Source: Bacteroidota bacterium (GTDB lineage: Bacteria; Bacteroidota; Bacteroidia; Bacteroidales; GCA-2748055). Taken from it: a DNA stretch of 64,000 nt. The notes beneath the pieces are model-generated. The model had not been told where the DNA came from, did no database searches, and worked only from the letters and a program-made list of their open reading frames with translations. Where the stretch lies: the NCBI GenBank assembly GCA_024640885.1, contig JAHEEC010000002.1, positions 1 through 64,000 on the forward strand. The letters are read 5' to 3'. Below, piece after piece: positions 17,269 through 26,441 of this stretch. Every line of letters begins with the position of its first letter. Within the stretch, counting starts at the first letter, position 1. The position numbers and the translations under genes are program-made.

Positions 17269-19371
17269 TTATAGCAGGCCCCTCCCTTTCAGCAAAGGTT
17301 CGATGCTGGCCTCTTTACCCCTGAACCGGGTGTACATCTCCATCTCATCCCTGGATCCTCCCCGTTCAAGGATCTCACTCCTGAAAGCAGCAGCTGTGGC
17401 CGCGTCGAAGATGCCATTTTCAAGGAACGCATTGAACGCGTCCTTGTCCAGCACCTCGGCCCAGATATAGCTGTAGTAACCGGCGGAATAACCTCCTGAA
17501 AAGACATGCTGAAAGTAGCCTGAGCGGTACCTTGGCAGGATCTGGTCAATCAATCCGATCCTGTCCATGGAGGCAGATTCAAACTGGTTGACATCCAGGC
17601 CTTCAGTATCTGTGAGGGTGTGGTAATCCATGTCAAGGATGGATGCCGCGAGATATTCGGTGGTCATAAAGCCCTGGTTGAATTTGCTGGCGGCCTCCAG
17701 CCTGGCCAGGAGCTCATCAGAGATCGTTTCGCCTGTTTCATAATTCTTCGCATAGCTTTTCATCACATCGGGATGCGCGGCCCAGTTCTCCATGATCTGG
17801 GAGGGGAGTTCAACGAAGTCCCTTGCCACGGAGGAACCTGACGTGGTCAGGTATTCACACCTGGTCAGCATGGAATGCAGGGCATGGCCAAACTCATGGT
17901 AAAAGGTGAGTGTCTCATCGAAGCTCAACAGGGCCGGTTTTCCGGCGGTGGGCCTGGTGAAGTTCATCACGATCAAATGAACGGGAGTGATGCGTGCTCC
18001 ATTGATGGTGTGGGCCTGGCGGATGCTGGTGCTCCAGGCACCACCCTTCTTCCCGGGTCTTGGATGAAAATCCATATAGAGGATCCCCAGGTGCGATCCG
18101 TCCTTCTCCTTCACCTCGTAGGCCACTACCTCCGGGTTATAGGCAGGCAGGTCACTGCGCAGTTCGAAGGTGAGGCCATAAAGCCTGTTGACCACATTAA
18201 AGAGTCCCTCTTTTACAGTTTCCAGGCTCAGGTAGGCCCTGACCTCCTCTTCTTCAAGATCATATTTTTCCTTTCTGATCTTCTCAGCGTAGTACCACCA
18301 GTCCCAGGATTCAAGTTTAAAATCACCACCTTCGCTCTTAATCATGTCCTGCATCATGGCCGCCTCTTCCTTTGCTTTTTCAAGGGCCGGTTCCCATATT
18401 TTATAGAGCAGATCGTAGACATTTCCGGGTTCCTTGGCCATCCGGTCAGCGAGCATATACTGGGCGTGGTTTTCATATCCAAGCAGCTGTGCCCTTTCAA
18501 TGCGAAGGCCAACGATCTCCTTGATAATCTCCCCGTTGTCATACTGATTCCCGTTATCGCTCACCATGAACACGGCTTTGTAGATCTCTTCACGCAGTTG
18601 GCGGTTTTCCGCATACTGAAGGAAGGGGATCCAGCTGGGTTTCTTCAGGGTGAAGAGCCACTTCCCGGGATATCCGGCGGCAGCTGCAGCTTCTGAAGCA
18701 GTTGAGCGCACGGACTGGGGCAACCCCGCCAGATTCTCCTCATCCTCAATGATGAGTTTGTATGCATTGGTTTCATCCAGCACATTCTTCCCAAACTGGA
18801 GTGAGAGCAACGAAAGTTTTTCATCGATTTCCCGGATCCTTGACTTGCCCTGCTCATCCAGGTTCGCGCCTCCCCTTACAAAACGCTGATAGGTTTTTTC
18901 AAGGACCCTGGATTGTTCTTCGCTCAGATCAAGAGATTCCCGGTTCGCATAGATTTTTTTTACTTTTTCAAACAGGTCGGGATTCAGCATCATGTTGCTG
19001 CTGTGGGCGGAGGTCAGGGGTACCAGGACCCGGGCGATGGAATCGATTTCCTCGCTGGTCTCGGCCGACTTCAGCTTTTCGAAAACACCGCTTACCTTTC
19101 GAAGCAGCTCCCCGCTAAAATCAAAGGCGGCAATGGTATTTTCAAAGGAGGGTTCGCTTGTATTATTCACAATTGCTGCGATTTCAGATTCCTGCTGACT
19201 GATGCCGGCCTTGTAAGCCGGAATAAAATGTTCGTTTTTAATCTCATCGAACGGGGGCACCTCGAAAGGGGTGGTATATGCACTGAAAAAAGGATTCATC
19301 TTCTGTTCGTCTTTTGTATTGCAACCTGAGAGTACGGTCACTACAACAACAATGGGAATAATATGTTTCAT
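17269..19371 (-). CDS. dcp: M3-family metallopeptidase (Dcp/oligopeptidase A-like) lipoprotein
   Basis: About 700 residues. The zinc motif FYHEFGHALHSM (HExxH) sits at about residue 490, with the family context FDETLTFYHEFGHALH and PSQIMENWA. I chose ATG at 19371 over the track start at 19404 because it gives a lipoprotein signal peptide (MKHIIPIVVVVTVLSGC) and because a -7 box at 19402-19409 would make the longer start untranscribed. M3 enzymes of this type release dipeptides or trim oligopeptides; here probably anchored in the envelope for peptide use. Converges on the sugar transferase gene with 7 bp between stops. Confidence 0.92.
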   Translation of the reverse strand: MKHIIPIVVVVTVLSGCNTKDEQKMNPFFSAYTTPFEVPPFDEIKNEHFIPAYKAGISQQESEIAAIVNNTSEPSFENTIAAFDFSGELLRKVSGVFEKLKSAETSEEIDSIARVLVPLTSAHSSNMMLNPDLFEKVKKIYANRESLDLSEEQSRVLEKTYQRFVRGGANLDEQGKSRIREIDEKLSLLSLQFGKNVLDETNAYKLIIEDEENLAGLPQSVRSTASEAAAAAGYPGKWLFTLKKPSWIPFLQYAENRQLREEIYKAVFMVSDNGNQYDNGEIIKEIVGLRIERAQLLGYENHAQYMLADRMAKEPGNVYDLLYKIWEPALEKAKEEAAMMQDMIKSEGGDFKLESWDWWYYAEKIRKEKYDLEEEEVRAYLSLETVKEGLFNVVNRLYGLTFELRSDLPAYNPEVVAYEVKEKDGSHLGILYMDFHPRPGKKGGAWSTSIRQAHTINGARITPVHLIVMNFTRPTAGKPALLSFDETLTFYHEFGHALHSMLTRCEYLTTSGSSVARDFVELPSQIMENWAAHPDVMKSYAKNYETGETISDELLARLEAASKFNQGFMTTEYLAASILDMDYHTLTDTEGLDVNQFESASMDRIGLIDQILPRYRSGYFQHVFSGGYSAGYYSYIWAEVLDKDAFNAFLENGIFDAATAAAFRSEILERGGSRDEMEMYTRFRGKEASIEPLLKGRGLL

Positions 19372-19401
19372 CGAAATGCTGATATTGGTTAGATGAGGGA
19401 T

Positions 19402-19409
19402 CAAAAGTA
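19402..19409 (-). promoter_or_regulatory. -7 box (TACTTTTG) for the M3 peptidase gene
   Basis: Exact TAnnTTTG on the minus strand, 30 bp before ATG 19371. No clear -33 TTTG. It supports the shorter start. Confidence 0.4.
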
Positions 19410-19451
19410 ATGCAATTACAGCTTCTGTAGCATGAATATTATCATATACTT

Positions 19452-19488
19452 AAAAAAATGAGGGGTTGCCATGTCGAGTGACAACCCC
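19452..19488 (-). terminator. Intrinsic terminator after groES
   Basis: On the minus strand a 7-bp stem GGGGTTG/CAACCCC with a 13-nt loop is followed by ATTTTTTT. It lies about 60 bp past the groES stop and ends the peptidase-Crp-groES gene run. Confidence 0.75.
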
Positions 19489-19548
19489 CCGGGCAGAAAC
19501 CTAAAGATTTTGATAATGATGAAATTGCCTTCAGCCGGTCAGGCAGGA

Positions 19549-19830
19549 TTAGATCTTGTCTGTGTCAACAATCCTTCCGAGAATATCGGCGTAGGGCATC
19601 ATCAGGTACTCCTTACCGTCAAACTCCAGTTCTGTGCCTGAAAAATTCTTGTAGAAAACCACGTCTCCCACTGAAATCTCAGGATCTTCAATGCCGCTGA
19701 GGGCAAGCACTCTTGCGAACAGCGGTTTCTCCTTGGCGGTATCGGGAATGATGATCCCCGAAGCTGTCTTCTCTTCTGTGGCTTCAACCTCCAGAAGGAC
19801 ATGTTGATTGATTGGCTGTAACTCTTTCAT
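19549..19830 (-). CDS. groES: GroES-like co-chaperonin
   Basis: 93 residues, full GroES length. Typical features are INQHVLLEVEATEEKTASGIIIP, with a mobile-loop-like TASGIIIPDTAKEK, and VGDVVFYKNFSGTELEFDGKEYLMM near the end. The partner groEL is not in this window, which is unusual since groES and groEL are normally adjacent. It follows the thioredoxin/glutaredoxin gene by 36 bp and ends at a terminator. It could be a second, specialised GroES or simply a relocated one. Confidence 0.9.
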   Translation of the reverse strand: MKELQPINQHVLLEVEATEEKTASGIIIPDTAKEKPLFARVLALSGIEDPEISVGDVVFYKNFSGTELEFDGKEYLMMPYADILGRIVDTDKI

Positions 19831-19866
19831 TTTTAATTGATTTTAGGTTTACTAATTGAGACTGAC

Positions 19867-20448
19867 TCAATTTAATTCCAACAGCTGATTGATCCGGGTT
19901 TTATCAAAACCCACAATCATCTGTCCGTTTATCTCTGTCTGCGGAACCCCCTGCTGTCCGCTCATCCGGACCATCCTCTCAGCGGCGGAACTGTCCGCTG
20001 CCACATTGATCTCCCGGAAAGTTACATTTTGCTGTTTCAGATAGGTTTTCAACGTGGTACACCAGGAGCAGGTAGGTGTGGTATAGACAGTAACCTGTTT
20101 TTGCTTTTGGCCGGCGGCCCCTTTGAGGGTTCCAATTTCGCGGCCCGCCAGGATGGACCCGTAGGCCGATTCGGTCTGACACCCTTTGATGACATTGGTT
20201 ACCCGGCCCTGCTTAAATACCACGAGGCTGGGCGCACTTGTTACCCGGAGCTCCTGATGAATGTCACGGACCTCGTTGACATCGGCTGCACAAACGGGAT
20301 TCTCCGTCCGGTTGAGCACGTTTCCGAAGCGCTCAAGGGCACATTCGCTCTGGGCTGAACCTGCCTTATAAAGTAGCAGAAATGCTCTCTCTGCACCTGA
20401 GATGGTCTCCTGGAGGTCAGAGAAGGATTTTACAGTTGTTATTTTCAT
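19867..20448 (-). CDS. Thioredoxin-like / glutaredoxin fusion protein
   Basis: 193 residues from ATG at 20448 (MKITTVKSF); the track start 30 bp upstream is less likely. The N-terminal half has a thioredoxin-like fold (FLLLYKAGSAQSEC, LRVTSAPSLVVFKQGR with the cis-proline TSAPS), but the usual WCxxC is reduced to a single cysteine in AQSEC. The C-terminal half is glutaredoxin-like with an intact CSWC, then GVPQTEINGQMIVGFD. So only the second domain should do dithiol chemistry; the first may be structural or act through one cysteine. Located between a Crp-family regulator and groES, suggesting a stress-linked group (inference). Confidence 0.8.
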   Translation of the reverse strand: MKITTVKSFSDLQETISGAERAFLLLYKAGSAQSECALERFGNVLNRTENPVCAADVNEVRDIHQELRVTSAPSLVVFKQGRVTNVIKGCQTESAYGSILAGREIGTLKGAAGQKQKQVTVYTTPTCSWCTTLKTYLKQQNVTFREINVAADSSAAERMVRMSGQQGVPQTEINGQMIVGFDKTRINQLLELN

Positions 20449-20504
20449 AGCCGGATTACCCTTGTGTTTTAAGGGCACAAAATAACAACAGGATAAGGGG
20501 AATT

Positions 20505-21152
20505 TCAGTAACTTTTGTCACACAAGGGAGAATAATCGATGCGTCCCCGGTAGAGGCTGATCATCCCCTTTTTTTCCATCTGCTTCAACAACCTTGAAAT
20601 GACCTCCCTGGAGCTGTTCAGGGCGAGTGCCACATCCTGGTGAGAGCCTTCATAAATCTTTGAACCGGAGGAGCGGTACCGGTCCCTGAAGAATCGCTCC
20701 AGCCGTTCATCCATTTTTAAAAAGGCGATGCTGTCCAGGGCGTTTAGCAATTCATCAAACCTCCGCTGCATAGAGCGCATGACATACTCCTTCCATGTCT
20801 GGAATTGTGTCATCCAGCTGTCCAGCAGTTCCACCGGGATCAGGACCACGGTGGTTGGCTCCTCTGCGATGGCCTTCACCCTGCTTCTGGTTCGGTCCAT
20901 ACAGCAGATGAGGGAAACAGTGCATACCTCCCCGGGCCTCATGTAATAAAGCAGCAGCTCATTGCCTGCCTCATCGGTCCTGCATACCTTGATCAGGCCC
21001 GAAAGTACGATGGGGAATGCCCTGATATACTGGTCCTCACGAATGAGCTCCTGGTCCTGTTCGAATTCTTTAAAAGTACCCACCTCACTGATGGCAGACC
21101 TTAGCCCCGATTCGAAGAACGGGAACTGGGACCTGACTAACTCTTCAATCAT
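20505..21152 (-). CDS. Crp/Fnr-family transcriptional regulator
   Basis: 215 residues. A cyclic-nucleotide-binding beta-barrel spans about 20-130 (IVLSGLIKVCRTDEAGNELLLYYMRPGEVC) and a C-terminal winged helix-turn-helix follows (HQDVALALNSSREVISRLLKQMEKKG). There is no N-terminal cysteine cluster of the FNR type, so direct oxygen sensing through an FeS cluster is unlikely. It lies in the same direction between a small membrane protein gene (6 bp upstream) and the thiol-redox/groES genes it may control (inference). Confidence 0.9.
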   Translation of the reverse strand: MIEELVRSQFPFFESGLRSAISEVGTFKEFEQDQELIREDQYIRAFPIVLSGLIKVCRTDEAGNELLLYYMRPGEVCTVSLICCMDRTRSRVKAIAEEPTTVVLIPVELLDSWMTQFQTWKEYVMRSMQRRFDELLNALDSIAFLKMDERLERFFRDRYRSSGSKIYEGSHQDVALALNSSREVISRLLKQMEKKGMISLYRGRIDYSPLCDKSY

Positions 21153-21158
21153 ATCTCA

Positions 21159-21569
21159 CTATTTATAGGGTCTTTTTCCCCTGATCCTGCCCCTCCCGGT
21201 CTTGATGGGATCGGGTGGTTTCTTTCGCAGCCATTTCCCGTAGTAGATCAGCAGGATCCCAGCGAAAAATGGGGCATAAACAATCCAGCGGGGAATTCCT
21301 TTCAGGATCCAGCCTGCATTTGATCCCAGGGTAAGCAGCAATCCGATCACCGCCAGGGCCATGCCGGCCCGGTACCAGGTTTTTCCCCGTTCCAGGGCCC
21401 CCTGTTCAATTTCACCCTTCAGCACCCTTTCATCCACTTGCCTGATGAGGTTCCGGATCTCGTTTTCGGTAAATCCCTTTTCAGCAAGCTCTTCCCTGAT
21501 CAGGGAGTAACTTTCACCATTGAGCTTTCTTTGAACCAGCTCTTCTATGTGGTGATCAGGAAGGATCAA
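21159..21569 (-). CDS. Small membrane protein of unknown function
   Basis: 136 residues. The N-terminal half is a charged helical region (LNGESYSLIREELAEKGFTENEIRNLI) resembling short regulatory helices. Two transmembrane helices lie at about 69-85 and 93-110, followed by a basic tail ending GRGRIRGKRPYK. The only start giving the full helical domain is TTG at 21569, which overlaps the S9 peptidase stop by 14 bp, so translational coupling is likely. I do not recognise the family. Confidence 0.65.
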   Translation of the reverse strand: MILPDHHIEELVQRKLNGESYSLIREELAEKGFTENEIRNLIRQVDERVLKGEIEQGALERGKTWYRAGMALAVIGLLLTLGSNAGWILKGIPRWIVYAPFFAGILLIYYGKWLRKKPPDPIKTGRGRIRGKRPYK

Positions 21570-23442
21570 GCCCTTTTAAGTATTTATCCAGGAATTGGAG
21601 GATTTTTCCATACCCTTCGATCTCGTTCTCTTTCTTAAGGAATCCATGTCCCTCATCCCCGAAAATCACGTACTCTACCGGCACCCCGTTCTCTCTGACA
21701 GCTGCTACCATCTCATCCGATTCTACCTGGAGCACCCGAGGATCATTGGCCCCCTGGAGTACCATCACCGGCTTAGTCACATTCTCGGCATGGAAAAGGG
21801 GACTTATCCTGTAGAGACGTATGGAATCCTCTGTATAGGGATCGCCCAGCTCCTCATAAAGGGCTTTTCTTGCGGATTCCCACCATGCAGGAATAGATTT
21901 GAGGGTTCTTAACCAGTTGGTGACCCCGAAAACATTTACTCCCACAGCAAACGCCTCTGGTTGAAACGCCAGGGCAGCCATCACCATGTATCCTCCGTAA
22001 GATCCCCCAAAGATCCCCACTTTTTCCATATCCACGTATCCCAGCTGCTCCAGAAAATCTTTCGCCCTCACGCAATCCAGCAGGTCATCCTCTCCATGAC
22101 GCTGGTTATCAAGGTTGTAAAAAGTTTTCCCATAACCGGAGCTACCCCGGTTATTCACAGCAAGTACTGCATAACCATGATTGACAAAATACTGGATCAG
22201 GTTACTGAATCCCAACCTGCTCTGGCCCCCGGGGCCTCCATGGATCCAGAGAAGGGCCGGGACCTTGTTTTTCCTGGAGGCCTGATGAGGTGTGTACAAA
22301 ATGGCCGGGATCTCCAAACCATCGAACGAGGGATACCTGATAACCTGGCCGGCCACAAGGTCCTCTTCCTTAATTTCCGGATTAAGGCTATTGGTTAGCC
22401 TGATAAGTTTTTTATCCTGAAAATTGTAAGTATAGATATCTCCAGGTGAAGTCGAACTTCCTGCAGAAAGGCGGATCAGGTTCTCTTTCCTGGATATGGA
22501 TACGCTGGAAATATCGCCACCCTCGAATTGAGGCATTTTGACCTCCGATCCACTTTCCACATCAATCACCCTGATCACTGTTTTAGCATCCTGATTGATC
22601 CCGATCACCTGGAATTTATAGTTATAAGAGAAATAGGAATACATCACATCCCAATCGGTTTGAAAAATGATCTCCTTTTCCCCTGAATCCAACTTGTAGG
22701 AAGAGAGGTATGTAAATTCACCGCCTTCATCGGTCAGAAAGTAGAGAATGTCGTCATCAAGGGAGAAATCGGCTGGAGCATAGGTGGCATCTCCCTCGTG
22801 TTGAGAGATGTGTTTCATAGCTCCTGTCTCAAAATCGAGCAGGTACATCTCATTATTGGATGTGGTGATAGGCCGGGTCAGCACCAGGTACCTTCCCGTG
22901 GTGGAAACCAGCACAGGATCAAATCCTTCGTTGTTCTCAAAGATCATAACGGGTTCCAGGGTTTGAATATCCATTCTGAATTGGTCGAAATAGCGTGGAT
23001 CTCTCTGGTTTGACATGAAATAAAAACTACCCAGATCGTGTGCCCAACCTCCAAACTCAGAAACGGCACCTTCCCAGGGAGTGAGGTCAGTCACCTTCCC
23101 TTCGGGATCCTGCATATAGATATGGTTGATTTCGTTTCCGCCCTGGTCACTGGAAAAGAGAAACCGGTCGTCCTCAGGAAAAAATGAGATCGCAAACCGG
23201 GATTCATTCTTTGAGTCAGTAAGTTGTTCTTCACCTGATCCATCCACCTGGAGGGCGTATAGATTGTAAATTCCTGTTTTGTTACTGGTTACCAGTAACC
23301 GGGAGTCATCCGAAGAGAAACTTCCTCCGAATACAGAGAGGTTATCATAGAACTGTTCTATGGTATACCGGGTGACCTCCCGGGATGACTGCGTACAGGC
23401 AGCCAGAAATGCGAGCGCAATGATTCCTGACAGTTTTTTCAT
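21556..23442 (-). CDS. S9-family serine peptidase (prolyl oligopeptidase/DPP-like) lipoprotein
   Basis: 628 residues from ATG at 23442, which gives a lipoprotein signal (MKKLSGIIALAFLAAC); the longer track start is upstream of a -7 box at 23466 and unlikely. An N-terminal beta-propeller region with repeated S-D-D/F-S units precedes the alpha/beta-hydrolase domain. The catalytic triad is visible as GIFGGSYGGYMVM (Ser), GANDPRVLQVESDEMV (Asp) and FGDEGHGFLKKEN (His). It likely cleaves short peptides in the envelope. Its 3' end overlaps the following small membrane protein gene. Confidence 0.92.
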   Translation of the reverse strand: MKKLSGIIALAFLAACTQSSREVTRYTIEQFYDNLSVFGGSFSSDDSRLLVTSNKTGIYNLYALQVDGSGEEQLTDSKNESRFAISFFPEDDRFLFSSDQGGNEINHIYMQDPEGKVTDLTPWEGAVSEFGGWAHDLGSFYFMSNQRDPRYFDQFRMDIQTLEPVMIFENNEGFDPVLVSTTGRYLVLTRPITTSNNEMYLLDFETGAMKHISQHEGDATYAPADFSLDDDILYFLTDEGGEFTYLSSYKLDSGEKEIIFQTDWDVMYSYFSYNYKFQVIGINQDAKTVIRVIDVESGSEVKMPQFEGGDISSVSISRKENLIRLSAGSSTSPGDIYTYNFQDKKLIRLTNSLNPEIKEEDLVAGQVIRYPSFDGLEIPAILYTPHQASRKNKVPALLWIHGGPGGQSRLGFSNLIQYFVNHGYAVLAVNNRGSSGYGKTFYNLDNQRHGEDDLLDCVRAKDFLEQLGYVDMEKVGIFGGSYGGYMVMAALAFQPEAFAVGVNVFGVTNWLRTLKSIPAWWESARKALYEELGDPYTEDSIRLYRISPLFHAENVTKPVMVLQGANDPRVLQVESDEMVAAVRENGVPVEYVIFGDEGHGFLKKENEIEGYGKILQFLDKYLKGLDPS

Positions 23443-23465
23443 GATGGCACTTATTGGTAAGTGGT

Positions 23466-23473
23466 CAAAGTTA
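23466..23473 (-). promoter_or_regulatory. -7 box (TAACTTTG) for the S9 peptidase gene
   Basis: Exact TAnnTTTG on the minus strand, 24 bp before ATG 23442. The -33 element is weak. It starts the S9 - small protein - Crp - thiol - groES gene run. Confidence 0.4.
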
Positions 23474-23502
23474 ACATTTGCCTGCAAGAAAATCAATCTC
23501 AT

Positions 23503-23859
23503 CTACCTCCCAAGAAATTTCCTTTTTGTTCCTCTCTTAGCCTCACTGGCTTTGATGTTGCCTCCGCCCCAGGTGAGTCCTGATTTGCGCTCCCTGAAGG
23601 CAAATGATTGTCCGGATCTTTTCTGCCCACCTGCTTCGGGCGGGGAGCTGCTTTGAGAAGGAGATTCTCTTTGATCCCTTTGTTTTCTCTGTTCCCGGTG
23701 ATCAAGCAGGTTAATGACCAGGAATGCAGCCAGGCTGGTTGCCACCAGGAGCGCAATCAACAGTTGAATTCTCGGGGTTCCAAGCTGATGGGTGATCCAT
23801 GCAAAGACAATAACCGTGATGGTAATCAGTACCAGGAAAAGTTTGATGGTCGATTTCAT
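23503..23859 (-). CDS. Small membrane protein with basic Gly-rich tail, unknown function
   Basis: 118 residues from ATG at 23859 (MKSTIKLFLVL); the track ORF extends 60 codons upstream into the neighbour without support. Two adjacent transmembrane helices (about 6-24 and 30-50) are followed by a long charged and serine-rich region and a C-terminus of RKSGLTWGGGNIKASEAKRG. I do not recognise it. It lies 37 bp downstream of the STN/carboxypeptidase-regulatory gene and may belong to the ECF sigma operon. Confidence 0.55.
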   Translation of the reverse strand: MKSTIKLFLVLITITVIVFAWITHQLGTPRIQLLIALLVATSLAAFLVINLLDHREQRKQRDQRESPSQSSSPPEAGGQKRSGQSFAFRERKSGLTWGGGNIKASEAKRGTKRKFLGR

Positions 23860-23896
23860 TGGATCGCCGCTTTTGTATTCCCAAGATAATAATAAT

Positions 23897-25447
23897 TTAC
23901 TGTCCGGGCTCCTGAAGAATATGTTGAAGTCTCTCAATGGACTCCTTAAGGGAAGCCTCTGGTTCGATGCTATTATAGATGCCCCAGAATAAAGGATCAA
24001 ACTTGAAGGGCTCATCGGATAGTACAATATTGGGATCAACCCTCTCGGAAGCAGATATCCGAAGCCGTTGGCCGGGTATCACATCGGTGACAGCCATCTC
24101 AATGGCGATCCGGTATTTTGCACCCATCCATTTTCTCCGCTTCCGGATCTTCATTTCGAGCTCGGCCCGTACCTGGCTCACATGGTAATTTCCTTCCGAC
24201 CCCCTGTACTCCACATGATACCTGGCAGTTACCGGTCTGATCCGGATATTGGGGGAGCGGCTTACCAGGAATAACTCTGGCTCCCGGTGAATCAATTCCG
24301 GGTTGAATTCGAAATCAGCTGCCAGAATCGCCAGGTTCTCCTGATCCAGGTAAAGTTGTCCCCGGAAAAGCAATTCAGGGATCTGGGTTTTCTGCTGAAA
24401 GCTAATCACATACACCAGCCTCTCCCCATAGGCGATCAGATCAGTGAATTCCAGGTCATACCTCTCAAGTAGATCATCGCTTAGGAAATCAGGCCGGTTC
24501 TTGATCACATCGAGGCTGAATGAGGTATAGATTCCCGACCGGAGTTTGATAAGCACCGTATCCTCCGTTGTAACGTCAGCTATTTTCCTGCCCTGCCTGA
24601 TCCTCACGCGGTCAGGAGCCGAATTCGGGGTGTAAGCTCCTTTGGCCACATCCAGAATGGCTTCAGAATAGACCATGCAATGTTCATTCCGTTTGACCGA
24701 TTCCCGGTAAAAGGCCGTCATGGTGGAATTATCATCCAGGTAATTGGAGGGGATCCTGTTCAGGGCTTCCCTCAATAATATTCCCGGATCTGCGAACCGG
24801 ATGATCACCTCCTGGAGTGGAATGGTCTCCCTCTCAAGAAAGATCGTCAACTCCCCTTCCAAAGGGTAGGTTACAGGGTGGAGGATGCGCTGGTAACCCA
24901 TGTAGGAGACCACCAGCAGGGGATCGGAAAGGGTGCCGGGGATCTTGAATGAAAATTCCCCCTCCTGGTTGGAAATGGAACCAAGGCTGGTCCCATAAAG
25001 TGCAATGGTGGCATATGGAAGCGGTTTCCCGGATCGACTGTCCAGCACCCTGCCCCGAACAATGGAGCGATTGGTCTCCAGGTTTATGGGAACGGGTGCG
25101 GATTCATTTTTAGGAAAAATGACAATATTCCGGTCAATGAGCCGGTAAGCGAACCTCGGGTTGTGAAGGAGTGAATCAAGGGTTTCTTCAAGTGTCAGAT
25201 CGTTCACCTCGAACTGGACCCTCTCTTTCCCTGAGATCTGATCCGCATTGAAGGTGAAGTGGTACCCGGTCTGAATGGTAATCTCGTCCAGGACCTGGTT
25301 GACAGTCATGTTCTTTGATGAAAGGGTCACCCTGATCCCTGGAATGGAATCCTGGCCGTGAAGAGAGGACGAAAGCAGGAAAGCCAATATTAAAAGGGGC
25401 GTCAGCCAGAGACGATCTTCCATATTTCCCCTTATACCACTTCCCAT
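23897..25447 (-). CDS. STN plus carboxypeptidase-regulatory-like domain surface protein
   Basis: 516 residues with a signal peptide (LWLTPLLILAFLLSSSLHG). An STN domain covers about 35-110 (NVNQVLDEITIQTGYHFTFN-like, then NPRFAYRLIDRNIVIFP). A carboxypeptidase D regulatory-like beta-sandwich covers about 128-210 (SIVRGRVLDSRSGKPLPYATIALYG). A conserved C-terminal region of about 290 residues is shared with the protein at 27083. There is no TonB-dependent barrel. It sits directly downstream of an ECF sigma/FecR pair, like SusC-type transducers, so it may be the target or signal source of that regulator (inference). ATG at 25423 is an equally good start. Confidence 0.8.
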   Translation of the reverse strand: MGSGIRGNMEDRLWLTPLLILAFLLSSSLHGQDSIPGIRVTLSSKNMTVNQVLDEITIQTGYHFTFNADQISGKERVQFEVNDLTLEETLDSLLHNPRFAYRLIDRNIVIFPKNESAPVPINLETNRSIVRGRVLDSRSGKPLPYATIALYGTSLGSISNQEGEFSFKIPGTLSDPLLVVSYMGYQRILHPVTYPLEGELTIFLERETIPLQEVIIRFADPGILLREALNRIPSNYLDDNSTMTAFYRESVKRNEHCMVYSEAILDVAKGAYTPNSAPDRVRIRQGRKIADVTTEDTVLIKLRSGIYTSFSLDVIKNRPDFLSDDLLERYDLEFTDLIAYGERLVYVISFQQKTQIPELLFRGQLYLDQENLAILAADFEFNPELIHREPELFLVSRSPNIRIRPVTARYHVEYRGSEGNYHVSQVRAELEMKIRKRRKWMGAKYRIAIEMAVTDVIPGQRLRISASERVDPNIVLSDEPFKFDPLFWGIYNSIEPEASLKESIERLQHILQEPGQ

Positions 25448-25454
25448 CCGCTTT

Positions 25455-26441
25455 TTAATTGGTCAGGTAATAGCCGTTCTCATTGTGACTGACCGTCAAA
25501 CTGAATGCAGTGCCAATGGTTTCAAGAATGGCATCTATGGATTGTTCGCTGTATGAAGTGGTGATCCTCAAATCCTTCAATTCATCCTGGTTGGTGTGGA
25601 TCTTCACATGGTAGGATTCTTCCAGTTCCCTGAGCACATCCAACAGTTCCTCATCTACAAATTTAAACTCTTTTGTCTTCCATGAGATATAGTTGGGATC
25701 GGACTGGGCCGATGCAGTCAGCTTTTGCTTTACTGTTTTCCCCAACTCTCCCGGTTCCAGTGTAATAAACTCACCCGTTTGATCAATGGCCATTCTGACT
25801 TTTCCGGATTCAACGTAAACTTCCACTTCCGGGGAACGCTCCGAGCGTTTTACATTGAAGGAGGTTCCCAGTACCGAGATCACCACTTTTCCCGATGTAA
25901 CTGAGAAAGGGTTCACAGGATCCGACATCACCTCAAAAAATGCTTCACCTTCCAGCTCCACCTTCCTTTCATGGCTAAAAGATTCCGGATAGGTGATGGC
26001 GGCCCCCTCATTGAGGTAGACCCTGCTGCCGTCAGGTAAGTGGATGGTGGTAACCCCGCTTTCGGATAATCGTTTCAGCAGGGACTCATCGTTGTGGGTT
26101 TTGAGGTAGCCGAAATAGAACGCCGGGACCCCGATGGCCAGGATCAGTAAAATGGATGCAGCTACCCTGAGGAGAGGCAGCATATTTCTTCGGCCCGCGG
26201 CGGACTCCTTTAGAAGCCCGTCATCTTCTAGCCTCCGATGCAGTTTGTCCCAGGCCTTGCCAGAATCCACGCCTCCCCGGGAGGAACTCTCATCGAAATA
26301 TTTCCAGGTCTTTTCCATGTTTTTTAATTCAATCAGTTTTTTTGGATCTCCTTCAAACTGTTCCCTGAAGGCAATCTCTTCCTTCGCACTCATTTCACCG
26401 GCGAAGAACCGGGCCATATTTATGTGTTTACTGGTGCTCAT
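25455..26441 (-). CDS. FecR-family anti-sigma factor
   Basis: 328 residues. An N-terminal cytoplasmic anti-sigma region ends at one transmembrane helix (about 87-110, LRVAASILLILAIGVPAFYF). The periplasmic FecR domain follows (VTTIHLPDGSRVYLNEGAAITYP, VYVESGKVRM) and a C-terminal STN-like segment (RITTSYSEQSIDAILETIG). It would bind and control the ECF sigma factor encoded upstream, with which it overlaps by 14 bp, in response to a signal from the outer-membrane side. Confidence 0.93.
   Translation of the reverse strand: MSTSKHINMARFFAGEMSAKEEIAFREQFEGDPKKLIELKNMEKTWKYFDESSSRGGVDSGKAWDKLHRRLEDDGLLKESAAGRRNMLPLLRVAASILLILAIGVPAFYFGYLKTHNDESLLKRLSESGVTTIHLPDGSRVYLNEGAAITYPESFSHERKVELEGEAFFEVMSDPVNPFSVTSGKVVISVLGTSFNVKRSERSPEVEVYVESGKVRMAIDQTGEFITLEPGELGKTVKQKLTASAQSDPNYISWKTKEFKFVDEELLDVLRELEESYHVKIHTNQDELKDLRITTSYSEQSIDAILETIGTAFSLTVSHNENGYYLTN

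Noticed and set aside
23860-24039. 60-codon N-terminal extension of the small protein at 23503
   Set aside because: It overlaps the end of the neighbouring gene, has no signal or domain sense, and ATG 23859 starts directly before a transmembrane helix.
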